From contig CM060311.1 of assembly GCA_030674185.1 (NCBI GenBank), forward strand, positions 97,761,513 to 97,825,512: 64,000 nt of DNA. The letters run 5' to 3'. A model generated the notes under the pieces. It did not search any database. It was not told the origin of the DNA and was given only the letters and a program-made list of their open reading frames with translations. The stretch is from Monoplex corrugatus (lineage: Eukaryota; Mollusca; Gastropoda; Littorinimorpha; Ranellidae). The translations under genes were made by a program, and so were the position numbers. Shown here piece by piece: positions 1 through 11,255 of this stretch (position 1 is its first letter; each line of letters starts with the position of its first letter).

Positions 1-2432
<2,432 letters not shown>

Positions 2433-2693
2433 GCTTGCTTACAAAGGCCGTTTATTCCTGTCACTCCCTTCCCATCAGGCAGCTGGTGAGTAGGGTAAAG
2501 GAGTGAGTAAATTGCATTCCTCCACCATTCTCTCTTTGCCGTCCAGTCTTTTCATGATTATCTTATTGTTGGCATGTCTTTATTGTGTTATTTTGTTGCT
2601 GAATGTTATTTAGATGCTGAATGAAGTTACGATTCAAATATTATTCTGTATTATTTTCTGTCGCTTATTACAGATTGTACTTTGTTTTGTGAC
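2433..2693 (+). other. Probable 3' UTR of the katanin gene
   Basis: Non-coding, AT-rich sequence directly follows the TAA stop. No convincing AATAAA lies in the first few hundred bases, so the transcript end is not fixed. A TTAA-flanked MITE follows at 2694 and may be part of the UTR. Confidence 0.45.
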
Positions 2694-2886
2694 TTAACCC
2701 TTTCACTCCCCGCACTCCGGTCACCAGCATCCTGCATTGCCAACCATGTTAGCAAAGCAAAAACTTACCCTTTGATTCCCTCACCCTATCCACCAGCTTC
2801 CTGCAGGAAGCTGGTGGATAGGGTGAGGGAATCAAAGGGTTAAGTTTTTGTAGTTGGTAGATAGGGTGAGGGAGTCAAAGGGTTAA
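2694..2886. mobile_element. piggyBac-type MITE (TTAA-flanked) with internal fold-back
   Basis: The segment is bounded by TTAA on both sides. Terminal inverted repeats read TTAACCCTTTCACTCCC at the left and, reverse-complemented, TTAACCCTTTGACTCCC at the right. TTAA target sites and CCCT... termini are hallmarks of piggyBac-mobilised MITEs. Inside, 2761-2847 forms a nearly perfect palindrome: two ~41-nt arms centred on CTGCAG, one 1-nt indel, no loop. A decayed relative lies at about 43250-43412. Confidence 0.75.
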
Positions 2887-3458
2887 GAACTGAGATTTCA
2901 TGTGTTATACCAAGTGTATTTGGAGTGTCCTTCTCAAGCATCAGTGAAATGGTTTGTTGTGTTGAAGTAAAGATTGAAGAACACATTACGTTTATCTTTT
3001 TCATTGAAGAGTAAAGCTTTGCTATATTTGAATTTTTCTACATCCATTTGAAGTGAAAGGTGCAGATTGTTTGGTTTAATTTCCACTCCATCACTCTCTT
3101 CTCAAAATACATCTAGCTCATAAAATGTCGTTCCTTATTGTATGTTTCATGGTGAAGCTGTACATTTTTGAAACAGTTTGCTATTCTCATTTTGAAACAA
3201 GTCTGCCAATTTTATCTTACGATGATATATGATGTGTCACAGTGCAGTTACCTAATCACTTGGTGGTTTTTTTTTCATTTTAGAAAAGGGATGCAATCTT
3301 AAAATCTGTGCCATGCGGTCTGGGTACAGCTTTATACCAAGCTGTGAAAATGTGCAGCCAGACTATGATACACATACTGCTAAAACATCTATGTTTATTG
3401 TCATTCTCCAAAACAACACAAAAAAGAGAAAGGGATATTTCATACTGACTGGGAGGTA

Positions 3459-3463
<5 letters not shown>

Positions 3464-3540
<77 letters not shown>
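3464..3540. repeat. (GT)n microsatellite
   Basis: A perfect GT/TG run of about 38 dinucleotides in the region downstream of the katanin gene. The open frame running through it is an artefact. Confidence 0.97.
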
Positions 3541-3544
<4 letters not shown>

Positions 3545-6465
3545 CAGATTGTGTCAGTAGATTTCTGAAGTTTTGTTTTTATCTATAAAATGAACATCTT
3601 TGTACAAATCTTTGGCTGTTTGTCAGAGATTTTCTTCACATTCACCTTACGTGAAGTTTCAATAACATGGAAAACCTTGAAAGTTACTGTAAAAAAAACT
3701 GTGTATGACATTAACAAAGCAATTATTCAGGTGTCACTACTATGCTGCTTGCGATTTGATGAGGAATCTGATAAAGTGTGTGTTCTGTTTCACTAGTTAA
3801 AGCCAGTGCTCAGTGATGTATGTAAGTTAAAAACTGAGCGAAAAAAGACAAACGGAGGTTGGGGGGGGGGTTAGAATGATTTGATCATGCTTTTTGGTAC
3901 TTTTTTAAAGCAAAAATGTTGTCAGATCTCTGTTAGACAGGGAAAGGAGAATGATCCCAGTCAGCTTGAGGCATGGTGTGCATGCAAGATTTTTCAGCTC
4001 TTTTCAGATGGGCTTCTTGCCTTGTAAAATATGGGTCACTGTTGTCCAAAACACATCGCTACAGTATCATCCAAAATTTCTGGACTGTATACAAATTATC
4101 TTTATAAGTTTTCCGTATGTGAGTCACATATTGGGTCAGCATGGTGTTGCACGTCCTAACAATGTTTTAATGCACACAGTGTACAATAGCATCGGAAAAA
4201 GGAACATGTTGGTTTGGTTTGATCATTTTAAAGTTTGTTGTTATTTGAACAGAAGACAATATCTGACTGCTGGTAAAATGTGACCTATAAAATCATGGCC
4301 ACTTTACCCTCAGGGATAGAGAAACAGTATAAAAACAGTCAACAGTTCACCAAACAAAGCTCTCTGCTCTTATGTCGTATTTTGTATTGCTTCTCTGGAT
4401 ACACTATTAAAAAGCTTTGTATTCTTTGGGTTTTTTTCCATTATCTTCATTGTATGTAGTTTTGTTGCAAAAATTTGTTTGCTGATTAACATAGCTTTGC
4501 ATCCTTTGAAATTGACGTGTATTTTCTGTACTTTTCACATAAATGGTTTTATGCCAGTTGATTTTTTTTTTCAGAGCTGTCCAAACTGTTTTAATAGATC
4601 TGTGATACTTTTCTGAAGGACCTGCTGAATGGCACTAAACGTGCGTGTGTATTATGGACATTTTTACATGGACATTCACACAAACAAGTGAATGTGGCCG
4701 TTTTCCTAAACTTGATGCGAGTTGCTAAATATATACATTTGATATCACGTTGCAGAATCATGTTTGGTAGACAGAGATCTTGTTTCTTTTGTTGGAGAAT
4801 TAATGGTTGATTGATATTTGTCAGTACAGAATTATATTTGTTTGTGATGTTTGTCCCTACAGAAAAATTTACTGGGTTGTTATGTTTGTCAGTACAGAAT
4901 TATATTTTTGAGTTTTTCAGTGCAGAATCCTACTTGACTGGTGTTGCTAATGACAAGAGTTATAGTCAGACTTTTTGCTAGAGGAAAGGGGCAAGTTTAA
5001 CAGCAACTTTGTCACTGGGTGGTATGCAGATACTGGAACAAAGAGCTGCTTCCAAATGATTCCAATGGTTTTCTGCCAGTTGAAATTTTTTTCAGAACCG
5101 TCCAACCTGTTGTAATAGACCTGTGATTTTCTGAAGTTTGGTATTGGTATGCAGGATATTGAAACAAAGCGCCAGTTGATGTACATATGTTATGATTAGA
5201 GACAAATTGTCCACAAAAGAGTAGATATATTTTTGTGCTTCTCTTAACACCATTTTCTTCAAACACTATATGAGTAGAGTTTGACTTTACTTTCAGTCAG
5301 GTCATGGACCAGAAATGTGAAATGAATTCATATTTGTATCTCATTTGGAGATAAAGAAATGGCAAAGAGCCATAATGCAACAAAACTTATATGTGACATG
5401 TGATGCCTCTTATTGTAGATTTTAATTGAACATTTGTCACTGTTCATAATTTTTGTTGTTGAGGTTTGTCATTTCAGAGTTGTATTCCAGTGTAATATGT
5501 GATTTGATCATTCAGAATTATGTTTGGGATGTATTCCAGTGTGATTTATGATTTTGTCATTACAGAATTATGTTTGTGGTATACTTCAGTGTAATTTTGA
5601 TTTGTCATTACAGAATTATGTTAGTTGTATACTTCAGTGAATTTATGATTTGTCATTACGAATTATGTTAGTGTATTACTTCATTGTAATTATGATTTGT
5701 CATTACAGAATTATGTTAGTTGTATATTCAGTGTAATTTTAGGATTTTGTCATATCGATTATGTTTAGTTGTTTATTCAGTGTAATTTGATTCATTCAGA
5801 ATTATGTTTGTGGTAAATCCATGTGATTTGTGATTTGGTCATTAGACTTATGTTTGTGATGTACTCCATTGTACTGTGTGATTTGGTCATTACAGAAGTA
5901 TGTTTTGTGATATATTCCAGTGTGTTTTAATTATTACAGAAGTATTTTTCAATTTGATTGTGATCTTTGTATGTTTTGGTAATATTTATTACAACAGAAT
6001 TATAGCTGGCCACGAAGTCCCACTGTTACACAGTACAGTAAAACCAACTTAAAAAAATATTCAAAACCATTCCAGTCCCTGACTTTTGTAACCCATTGCC
6101 AACTTTGTAACATGCTTTTTTTTCCATCTGAGCGTTTTCCTTCTTCTTCTTCCCTTCTGTCTGTTTTGTCTTTTTCCTTTATTTTTTTTTCCCCCCCTTC
6201 CACTTTCGTTGCAATGTCTCGTGCAGTCATGTTTTTATGCCATCTACATTTCGGTACACTCTCATCTTGCTGTCACGTAATTCCACCTTACGTAGAATCT
6301 GGGTAACTGTTCAGTTTTTTCCTTTTCTTCTTTTTTCTTCTTCTTTTTTTCAATGATTTACCATGTGGGTTGAACCATTAAGTCAGGAATGTGTAATTAT
6401 GAATTGGCATGGTCCACTTTAAAGGCCACAATATTTAGGATTTACAATCGAAAATACATCACCAC
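3541..6465. other. No gene seen; AT-rich spacer with degenerate ~46-50-bp repeats
   Basis: I see no coding region or clear element. Two stretches (about 4830-4930 and 5400-5960) hold degenerate copies of a ~46-50-bp motif built around TTTGTCATTACAGAATTATG and TACTTCAGTGTAAT. Single-base losses between copies are frequent. Pyrimidine-rich tracts lie at 6110-6200 and 6315-6350. Confidence 0.6.
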
Positions 6466-6472
6466 GGAATTG

Positions 6473-6656
6473 CAAGGGTGCAAATTAGAAAAAGTTTAAA
6501 AAAAACTGGAAGGGTCCAGGGGCCGGCAGGCCCCATATGAGGGGTCTGGGGGGCATAGCCCTCCAGACGCTAAAGCTTTTTCAAAAAACAGATTTTCTGT
6601 TTCTGACTCTTTTGAAAAAACGGTTTCCGTCGTCAAACGGAAAAAGTTGCACCCAT
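6473..6656. mobile_element. hAT-type MITE, ~184 bp
   Basis: Inverted termini are CAAGGGTGCAA at the left and, reverse-complemented, ATGGGTGCAA at the right. The element is flanked by an exact 7-bp duplication GGAATTG (6466-6472 and 6657-6663), or 8 bp with one mismatch. The 8-bp-class duplication and CAxGGG..GCAA termini fit the hAT superfamily. The interior holds a GC-rich hairpin (GGGGCCGGCAGGCCCC) and a second pairing around CTGGGGGGCATAGCCCTCCAG. It has no coding capacity. Confidence 0.65.
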
Positions 6657-6664
6657 GGAATTGT

Positions 6665-7170
6665 ACAGAAGCTTATCAGTGAAAGTTATTGAAACACTTG
6701 GCTTTACTGACACTATTACTGGTATCCTGCTTCCCTTACATCACTTGGTCAACTCTTATCAGTAAAGTTATTGTAACACTTGGCTTTATTGACACTATTA
6801 CTGGTATCCTGCTTCCCTTACATCACTTGGTCAACTCTTATCAGTAAAGTTATTGTAACACTTGGCTTTATGACACTATTACTGGTATCCTGCTTCCCTT
6901 ACATCACTTGGTCAACTCTTATCAGTGAAAGTTATTGTAACACTTGGCTTTATCGACACTATTACTGGTATCCTGCTTCCCTTACATCACTTGGTCAACT
7001 CTTATCAGTGAAAGTTATTGTAACACTTGGCTTTATCTGACACTATTATTGGTATCCTGCTTCCCTTACATCACTTGGTCAACTCTTATCAGTGAAAGTT
7101 ATTGTAACACTTGGCTTTATTGACACTATTACTGGTATCCTGCTTCCCTTACATCACTTGGTCAACTCTT
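6665..7170. repeat. Minisatellite, ~82-bp unit, about 6 copies
   Basis: Units run through ACTTGGCTTTATTGACACTA, TTACTGGTATCCTGCTTCCC, TTACATCACTTGGTCAACTC and TTATCAGT(GA)AAGTTATTGTA. A single diverged relative (GTGACTGGCTTCCCTTACATGAC) sits at about 34355 in the homologous element. Small indels distinguish copies. Confidence 0.9.
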
Positions 7171-7324
7171 AAACTCTCAATACATTGCTTTTATTTCCGA
7201 AGATTTGAAACTGGTTTTCGTCAAAATGGCAACGACAGGACTTTGCAATACTGTACGTTTTGACATTTAACAGCACTAGAGATGATTGAAGAAAGTATGA
7301 TGATGATTTAGAAGACAATTCTGA

Positions 7325-7635
7325 TAAAGAAGAGACTATCTGCAGTGATAATTACCCACTGCTTGGTGACACATGTGATGTACAGACTGCCTGCAGTGAT
7401 AATTACCCACTGCTGGTGACACATGTGATGTACAGACTGCCTGCAGTGATAATTACCCACTGCTGGTGAGACATGATGTACAGACTGTCTTCAGTGATAA
7501 TTACCCACTGCTGGTGACACATGTGATGTACAGACTGTCTGCAGTGATAATTACCCACTGCTGGTGACACATGTGATGTACAGACTGTCTGCAGTGATAA
7601 TTACCCACCGCTGGTGACACATGTGATGTACAGAG
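7325..7635. repeat. Minisatellite, 50-bp unit, about 6 copies
   Basis: Units contain CTGCAGTGATAATTACCCAC, TGCTGGTGACACATGTGATG and TACAGACTG. The homologous element at 35.6 kb has one matching segment (GCAGTAGTTACTCCCTGTTGGTATGAAATGTACAGCAGAC), so the array grew inside the transposon. Confidence 0.9.
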
Positions 7636-7724
7636 CAGACTCTGAAAGTCTATCTGCATACAATCCATTCACGAAGAGTTTGTGGCTATAGCCCATTCTG
7701 GCAACCAGCCAGCACCCTCAGACT

Positions 7725-7965
7725 TCATCATACGCTGTCCTGTTACTCATTTCACTGTTGCTGAAAGCCACTCACCACAGGTGGCATCATACGCTGTCCT
7801 GTTACTCATTTCACTGTTGCTGAAAGCCACTCACCACAGGTGGCATCATATGCTGTCCTGTTACTCATTTCACTGTTGCTGAAAGCCACTCACCACAGGT
7901 GGCATCATACGCTGTCCTGTTACTCATTTCACTGTTGCTGAAAGCCACTCACCACAGGTGGATCA
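7725..7965. repeat. Minisatellite, 59-bp unit, about 4 copies
   Basis: Units contain ATCATACGCTGTCCTGTTAC, TCATTTCACTGTTGCTGAAA and GCCACTCACCACAGGTGGC. Copies are nearly identical, suggesting recent duplication. The array lies in the piggyBac-like element immediately before the GACCCGGTCAAGC block shared with 35.86 kb. Confidence 0.9.
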
Positions 7966-9149
7966 TATTTCAAGCAGGAAGGGGAGGAATAGGATGATGG
8001 AGGTGGACATGGTGCCAGGAGAATGTGACCCGGTCAAGCTGTTCAGTGCACTGTTGTCTATTTTTAGGACAGCGGTCAGTGGTCAGCCTGTACGTGGTCA
8101 TTCACAGTGTGTTGTGAATACTTTCAGAATAAAACTTATTTGCCAGTACGGCCTTCTCTTCTTTTATTACATTTTCATAGTAGTAAGCGTTTGTATGTTT
8201 TTTTGTGTGTGGGAATAGTCACAAAAGATGATAAATTTGTACTAATTTCAAGACTTTACTAAACAAATCACCTGAAGTAAAATTTGTTCTGCCTGATGCA
8301 TCATTGTGTGTAATTTCATGCACAGATTTCCACAAATATGGAAGTTACAGTAGTTTTAATGTACATGGTAGTGATGCAACTTTCTTTCTTGGCAAATGGA
8401 AAACATCAAACATCAAAAAGTGTCAGCAGTCAAGGGGTTAATTATACATGAATCATTTCTTTGTTATGTGAATCATCATATTTCAGTGCTGATTCTGAAG
8501 GATGAGGTGTCATTTGACTATGTTGAGGACAACATTGGAAAACGGCAATGATAAGCAGAAATAACACAGAATAATAAAATGAAAGGTACTGACAGAATCT
8601 GCCACCACAAGCTCAGCCTGGCTCAGTTGAAAGCACAAAGCTGTATCACCCCTGTGGGGATGCCGGGGGCTCTTTCAGTATAAATAGTATCCCCACCTTA
8701 TGGAAATTCTGTGCTAGAAATTTCTTCTTTTCTGTCACTCTTTTTGTTTCTGCCTTGTTCTTTTGCTTTCTGTCATTTCTTCCTGTCATTTTCTGCCTTG
8801 CTGGTCCTTTCACCTGTATGTGTTCAATAAAGTCTTACTTACTTTCTCTTAGGATTGATAATTGGGTACATATATTAAGTGCATTTTTGGCTCAAGGGAA
8901 ATGAGATATGCCAAAGCAATTTTAGGTAATTTAGGCCTGTTTTTATGTATGTTTTAGTGTCTTAATGTTTAAATTTGTATTCAGGTTTGTTTTTTAAATC
9001 CCAAGAGTGATAAATTGGATGGAGTGGTGAATGCCAGGGGCATGTCCTTATATTAAGTGCACAAATGCATTGATATGTGTACTTTTCTTTTCCTTTTTTT
9101 TTTCCCTGTTGAAGTATTGTGTATGTTTTGAAATGTTTACAACCCTGAT

Positions 9150-9982
9150 GTGGCTCTACACAGTCAGCTGGGCTTTGGACAGACATAACTATAACAGTGC
9201 TATGAAATGGTTATAGCCCTGATGTGGCTCTACACAATCAGCTGGGCTTTGGACAGACATAAATATAACAGTGCTATGAAATGGTTATAGCCCTGATGTG
9301 GCTCTACACAGTCAGCTGGGCTTTGGACAGACATAAATATAACAGTGCTATGAAATGGTTATAACCCTGATGTGGCTCTACACAGTCAGCTGGGCTTTGG
9401 ACAGACATAACTATAACAGTGCTATGAAATGGTTATAGCCCTGATGTGGCTCTACAGTCAGCTGGGCTTTGGACAGACATAACTATAACAGTGCTATGAA
9501 ATGTTTATAGCCCTGATGTGGCTCTACACAGTCAGCTGGGCTTTGGACAGACATAACTATAACAGTGCTATGAAATGGTTATAGCCCTGATGTGGCTACA
9601 CAGTCAGCTGGGCTTTGGACAGACATAACTATAACAGTGCTATGAAATGTTTATAGCCCTGATGTGGCTCTACACAGTCAGCTGGGCTTTGGACAGACAT
9701 AACTATAACAGTGCTATGAAATGGTTATAGCCCTGATGTGGCTCTACAGTCAGCTGGGCTTTGGACAGACATAACTATAACAGTGCTATGAAATGTTTAT
9801 AGCCCTGATGTGGCTCTACACAGTCAGCTGGGCTTTGGACAGACATAACTATAACAGTGCTATGAAATGTTTATAGCCCTGATGTGGCTCTACACAGTCA
9901 GCTGGGCTTTGGACAGACATAAATATAACAGTGCTATGAAATGGTTATAGCCCTGATGTGGCTACACAGTCAGCTGGGCTTT
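9150..9982. repeat. Minisatellite, ~74-bp unit, about 11 copies, inside family G copy 1
   Basis: Units run CCTGATGTGGCTCTACACAG, TCAGCTGGGCTTTGGACAGA, CATAACTATAACAGTGCTAT, GAAATGGTTATAGC. The core is the reverse complement of the segment next to the A-rich tail in the other family G copies (CAGCCGACT..AGAGCCACATCAGG..TATAACCAT). Copies differ by 2-4-bp losses in TCTACACAG. A last partial unit reappears at 10655-10720 after the nested insertion. Confidence 0.93.
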
Positions 9983-10391
9983 GGAGTGTACAGCAGACCT
10001 CCCAGAGTGGAGAAATTACCCAGATGTCATCAGCAAGACAGGCATGAGACCAGACATCGCTCTCCACTCTGACTCCTCGAAACAAGTGATTCTGATAGAA
10101 CTCACTGTGCCATACGAAAGCAGAATGGAAGAAGCACATATCTACAAGACCGAAAAATACGCCGGTCTTGCCAGCACCCTGAAGAAAGCAGGTCTGCGGG
10201 TCAAAATCTTCGCCATAGAGGTCGGGGCAAGAGGGTTTGTGGGCACCTCCGCTTATGATCTCATGAAACAACTCGCCATTTCTGGGAAGAAGAGGACTAG
10301 AGCCCTTAAAGCGATGGCAGAGGCAGCAGAAAGGAGCTCAAGCTGGATCTGGGCAAGGAGGAACCAAAAAAGTGAACTTCATAAGGATTAA
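9981..10391 (+). pseudogene. Transposon-derived PD-(D/E)XK-like protein fragment
   Basis: An open frame of 136 codons; the true start is not determinable because the module is cut at its left edge (about 9983). It contains RPDIALHSDSSKQVILIELT, then VPYESRMEEAHIYKTEKY and KIFAIEVGARGFVGTSAYDL, and ends in an AAERSSSWIWARRNQ basic tail. The spacing RPD ... hydrophobic-IELT ... K resembles the PD-(D/E)XK nuclease signature (D, E-x-T, then a downstream Lys). I know similar tails from C-termini of animal retrotransposon proteins often annotated as uncharacterised. No reverse transcriptase precedes it, so it is a 5'-truncated remnant. The function is inferred from motif resemblance only. Confidence 0.5.
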
Positions 10392-10654
10392 ATTCCCTAC
10401 AGATGATGTGTGCCCCGTTAGCACATTGGTAAAACCGCGTACCGCAGTTCTGAAGCGCAGAATCGCCCAGGTTCGATCCCCGGCGTGGGAAAAAAAAAAA
10501 AAAAAATAGACAACAGCAGAAGGGCATCCAGGAGTCATGACCTGGATGTGGCCCGGCCCCCCGAGAGTGTAAGGAATTCAGGGCCGAAACACTTGTCTAA
10601 AGGGGGTTACTTCTCTGAAGACCTTCTGTTGTCTAGCTCTCCCTAGAGTTTCTT
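9983..10654 (+). mobile_element. Nested retrotransposon-derived module inserted into the 74-bp array
   Basis: The array unit is interrupted after GGGCTTTGGA and resumes at TAACAGTGCTATG. The intervening ~672 bp contains an open reading frame (to 10391), a tRNA-like sequence (about 10410-10490), an A-run (about 10490-10506) and a unique ~150-bp tail. The order coding tail, tRNA-like segment and poly-A resembles the 3' part of a retroelement or a composite SINE. No clear target-site duplication is visible in the repeated context. Confidence 0.5.
10410..10492 (+). repeat. tRNA-derived (SINE-type) sequence, not a functional tRNA
   Basis: An A-box-like TTAGCACATTGG and a B-box GGTTCGATCC sit about 45 bp apart, and the 3' side ends GCGTGGGA directly before an A-run. 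The acceptor stem and anticodon arm do not fold cleanly. It is best read as a tRNA-type RNA polymerase III head or relic within the retroposed module. Confidence 0.5.
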
Positions 10655-10735
10655 TCTACCTAACAGTGCTATGAAATGGTTATAACCCTGATGTGGCTCC
10701 ACACAATCAGCTGGGCTTTCAGCAACAATAACACT

Positions 10736-11255
10736 AGAGCCACATCAGGGCTATAACTATTTCAAAACATATACAACATCTGGTTGGGTGGGAAAAAGCT
10801 GAAAAAGACAATTAAGTACATGTATCAATGCCTCTGCCCACATAATCTAACGATATGTCTCTGGCGTTGACCATTCCATCCAATTCATCATCAGAGGATT
10901 TCACAAAAACAAACCTGAATACAAACATGAACATAACTAAGGACACTAAAGTATACATAAAAATGGCCTACAGTACCTAACATTGCTCCTGCACATTTCT
11001 TTACAGCCAAACATGCAGTCAATACATATATCAAAATATCAACCTTAACAGAAAGCATGTAAGGCCTTGTAGAACACATACAGGTGAATGGACCAGCAAG
11101 GCAGAAAATGATAGGAAGAAATGACAGAAAGCAAAGGAACAAGGCAGAAACATAAAGAGTGTGACAGAAGAGGACATTTCTAGCACAGAATTTCCTGAAG
11201 ATGGGGATGCTGTTTATACTGAAAGAGCCCCCAGCATCTTCAAGAGGGAGTTCTT
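10736..11255 (-). mobile_element. Family G retroposon copy 2 (antisense), tail-to-tail with copy 1
   Basis: It carries the family blocks in reverse: TAGAGCCACATCAGGGCTAT, AACATATACAACATCTGG, GAATGGACCAGCAAGGCAGAAA, TTTCTAGCACAGAATTTCC and GTTTATACTGAAAGAGCCCC. It lacks the GTTTAAAGCCCAGC end at its junction with copy 1, so it is slightly 3'-truncated or rearranged. The antisense strand is open for 128 codons in the shared hydrophobic frame. Confidence 0.75.

Larger units (their letters stand above)
6670..8441. mobile_element. piggyBac-like element copy 1, swollen by internal minisatellites
   Basis: The right end is ...GCAGTCAAGGGG followed by TTAA (8438-8441), i.e. a CCCCTTGACTGC-type terminus. 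The interior is homologous to the better-bounded copy at 34199-36269. Matching blocks include the GGTTTTC..CAAAATG..GACAGGACT..TTGCAATACTG region near 7205, the GACCCGGTCAAGC block near 8030, and the CATAGTAGTAAGC...CAAATATGGAAG...GTACATGGTAG block at 8170-8370. A short acidic reading (DDLEDNSDKEE) near 7300 resembles the N-termini of piggyBac transposases but the frame is destroyed. Three segments that occur once or less in the other copy are tandemly repeated here. The left terminus was not found. Confidence 0.55.
8650..10735 (+). mobile_element. Family G retroposon copy 1 (sense), with internal array and nested insertion
   Basis: The 5' end reads GGGGGCTCTTTCAGTATAAATA. The body continues through the family-wide TTCTGTGCTAGAAATTTC, GCTGGTCCTTTCACCTGTATG and TGATGTGGCTCTACACAGTC blocks. 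The 3' end is GGGCTTT followed by a CAACAATAAC-type A-rich tail at about 10735. The same family occurs in reverse at 10736, 25398, 47221 and 55070. The 3'-proximal segment of this copy is repeated (9150-9982 and 10655-10720), and a ~670-bp module has inserted into one repeat unit. The sense strand stays open from the 5' end to about 8903 in a hydrophobic frame (FCARN...FCLAGPFTCM) that is also open in three other copies. No tRNA, 7SL or 5S head is recognisable. Confidence 0.6.

Noticed and set aside
3313..3543. ORFs through GT microsatellites (here and at 13313-13562, 33770-34023, 52634-53382)
   Set aside because: Val/Cys, Thr/His or Met/Cys repeats from dinucleotide runs are not genes.
10410..10492. 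Functional tRNA gene
   Set aside because: A- and B-box-like motifs are present, but the arms do not pair well and an A-run follows directly; a SINE-type relic fits better. The same applies to the heads at 36566 and 51031.
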